A DNA stretch of 64,000 bases from Ariolimax columbianus (Eukaryota; Mollusca; Gastropoda; Stylommatophora; Arionidae), in NCBI GenBank assembly GCA_036924085.1, contig JAVGWX010000013.1, positions 56,585,152 to 56,649,151 on the forward strand. Reading direction: 5' to 3'. Both the position numbers and the translations under genes were made by a program. Positions 63,816 to 64,000 of the stretch are shown here, one piece after another (positions within the stretch are counted from its first letter, which is position 1; each line of letters opens with the position of its first letter). The notes beneath the pieces are model-generated. The model was given only the letters and a program-made list of their open reading frames with translations, searched no databases and was not told where the DNA came from.

Positions 63816-64000
63816 CGAGGCGTGATTTAGGTTGCTTTAGATACTGTCATACTTCCACTGAACTGACAACATTATTTGCCCTTTTTGTACTTTGGTTAGA
63901 AATGCCTCCTTTCTACTTGTGAACTAATGACCTCATTCGAGATGCAGCTTCCGCAAAGGATCCACTTTTCCAGAACAGGAATGTTTCCAGCATTGTAATA
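63816..64000. other. No recognised feature
   Basis: The sequence changes character after the LINE-C copy ends; nothing is identified before the window edge. Confidence 0.4.

Overview
The window is eukaryotic, non-genic DNA from an animal. It holds no ribosome-binding-site-led operons, no recognisable host gene and no intact RNA gene. Nearly everything that can be identified is a decayed retroelement or a tandem repeat. Many different non-LTR retrotransposon (LINE) families, tRNA-derived SINEs and mariner-type DNA transposons occur together with long minisatellites. That mixture fits an invertebrate with a large, repeat-rich genome. The LINE protein motifs (RWLGHV, RGRPRRRW, FGHIKRH) are common in lophotrochozoans, so a mollusc is my best guess, but this is inference. 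LINE, SINE and family letters below are local labels made for this window, not database names.

LINE families seen. LINE-N has RT plus RNase H and a (GAA)n tail: 1665-2666, 42807-44193 and 53158-54733. LINE-N2 is a related RNase H family: 25670-26135, 26140-26545 and 46691-46816. A third RNase H family is at 4930-5960 and 61560-61737. LINE-G (FGHIKRH type): 7481-8395, 24870-25280, 37870-39190 and 48190-48540. LINE-H (RWLGHV type with a C-terminal zinc finger): 8400-9125, 26580-27760, 28030-29120 and 39466-39640. LINE-R (GHVARSNG type): 10850-11340, 19670-21300, 40815-41990 and 44590-46190. LINE-X: 32410-34250, 34960-35660 and 39875-40550. LINE-Y: 32753-33583 and 49690-50880. LINE-E is the longest copy, with endonuclease and RT, at 15900-19145. 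LINE-C (CR1-like): 15430, 38004, 46275, 52190, 55600, 58585 and 62872. All are broken by stops, frameshifts or 5' truncation.

SINE families seen. SINE-A has a tRNA head and a poly(A) tail (37181-37440, 50166-50390). SINE-B is about 355 bp with a (GAA)n tail and has ten copies. SINE-C has an (AAC)n tail. SINE-D has a tRNA-like head and one copy is split by LINE-N. SINE-E is a single copy inside a minisatellite. SINE-F has a tRNA head (32085-32362, 37508-37757).

Layout. 1-14 kb holds minisatellites, RNase H LINE debris, LINE-G/H/R 3' ends and a 1-kb 16-bp satellite. 14-21 kb holds two tandem arrays, the long LINE-E and a LINE-R copy. 23.4-24.8 kb is a 42-bp satellite with an uninterrupted reading frame. 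25-31 kb holds LINE-N2/H copies with internal tandem repeats and a 1.8-kb minisatellite. 31-42 kb is a mosaic of nested LINE and SINE insertions. 42-54 kb holds LINE-N, LINE-R, LINE-Y and a deleted mariner. 55-64 kb holds LINE-C copies, a mariner pseudogene, SINE-B and small arrays.

The clearest results are structural. Several insertions keep exact target-site duplications (TSDs): 1653/2667, 37171/37441, 46681/46817, 49051/49481, 50155/50391, 53147/54734 and 57846/58211. These give a relative order of events. Four short tandem arrays lie inside LINE coding sequence and appear to have grown from it. SINE-A and SINE-B share a central module but carry different tails. I found no defence system, gene cluster or other new multi-gene system.
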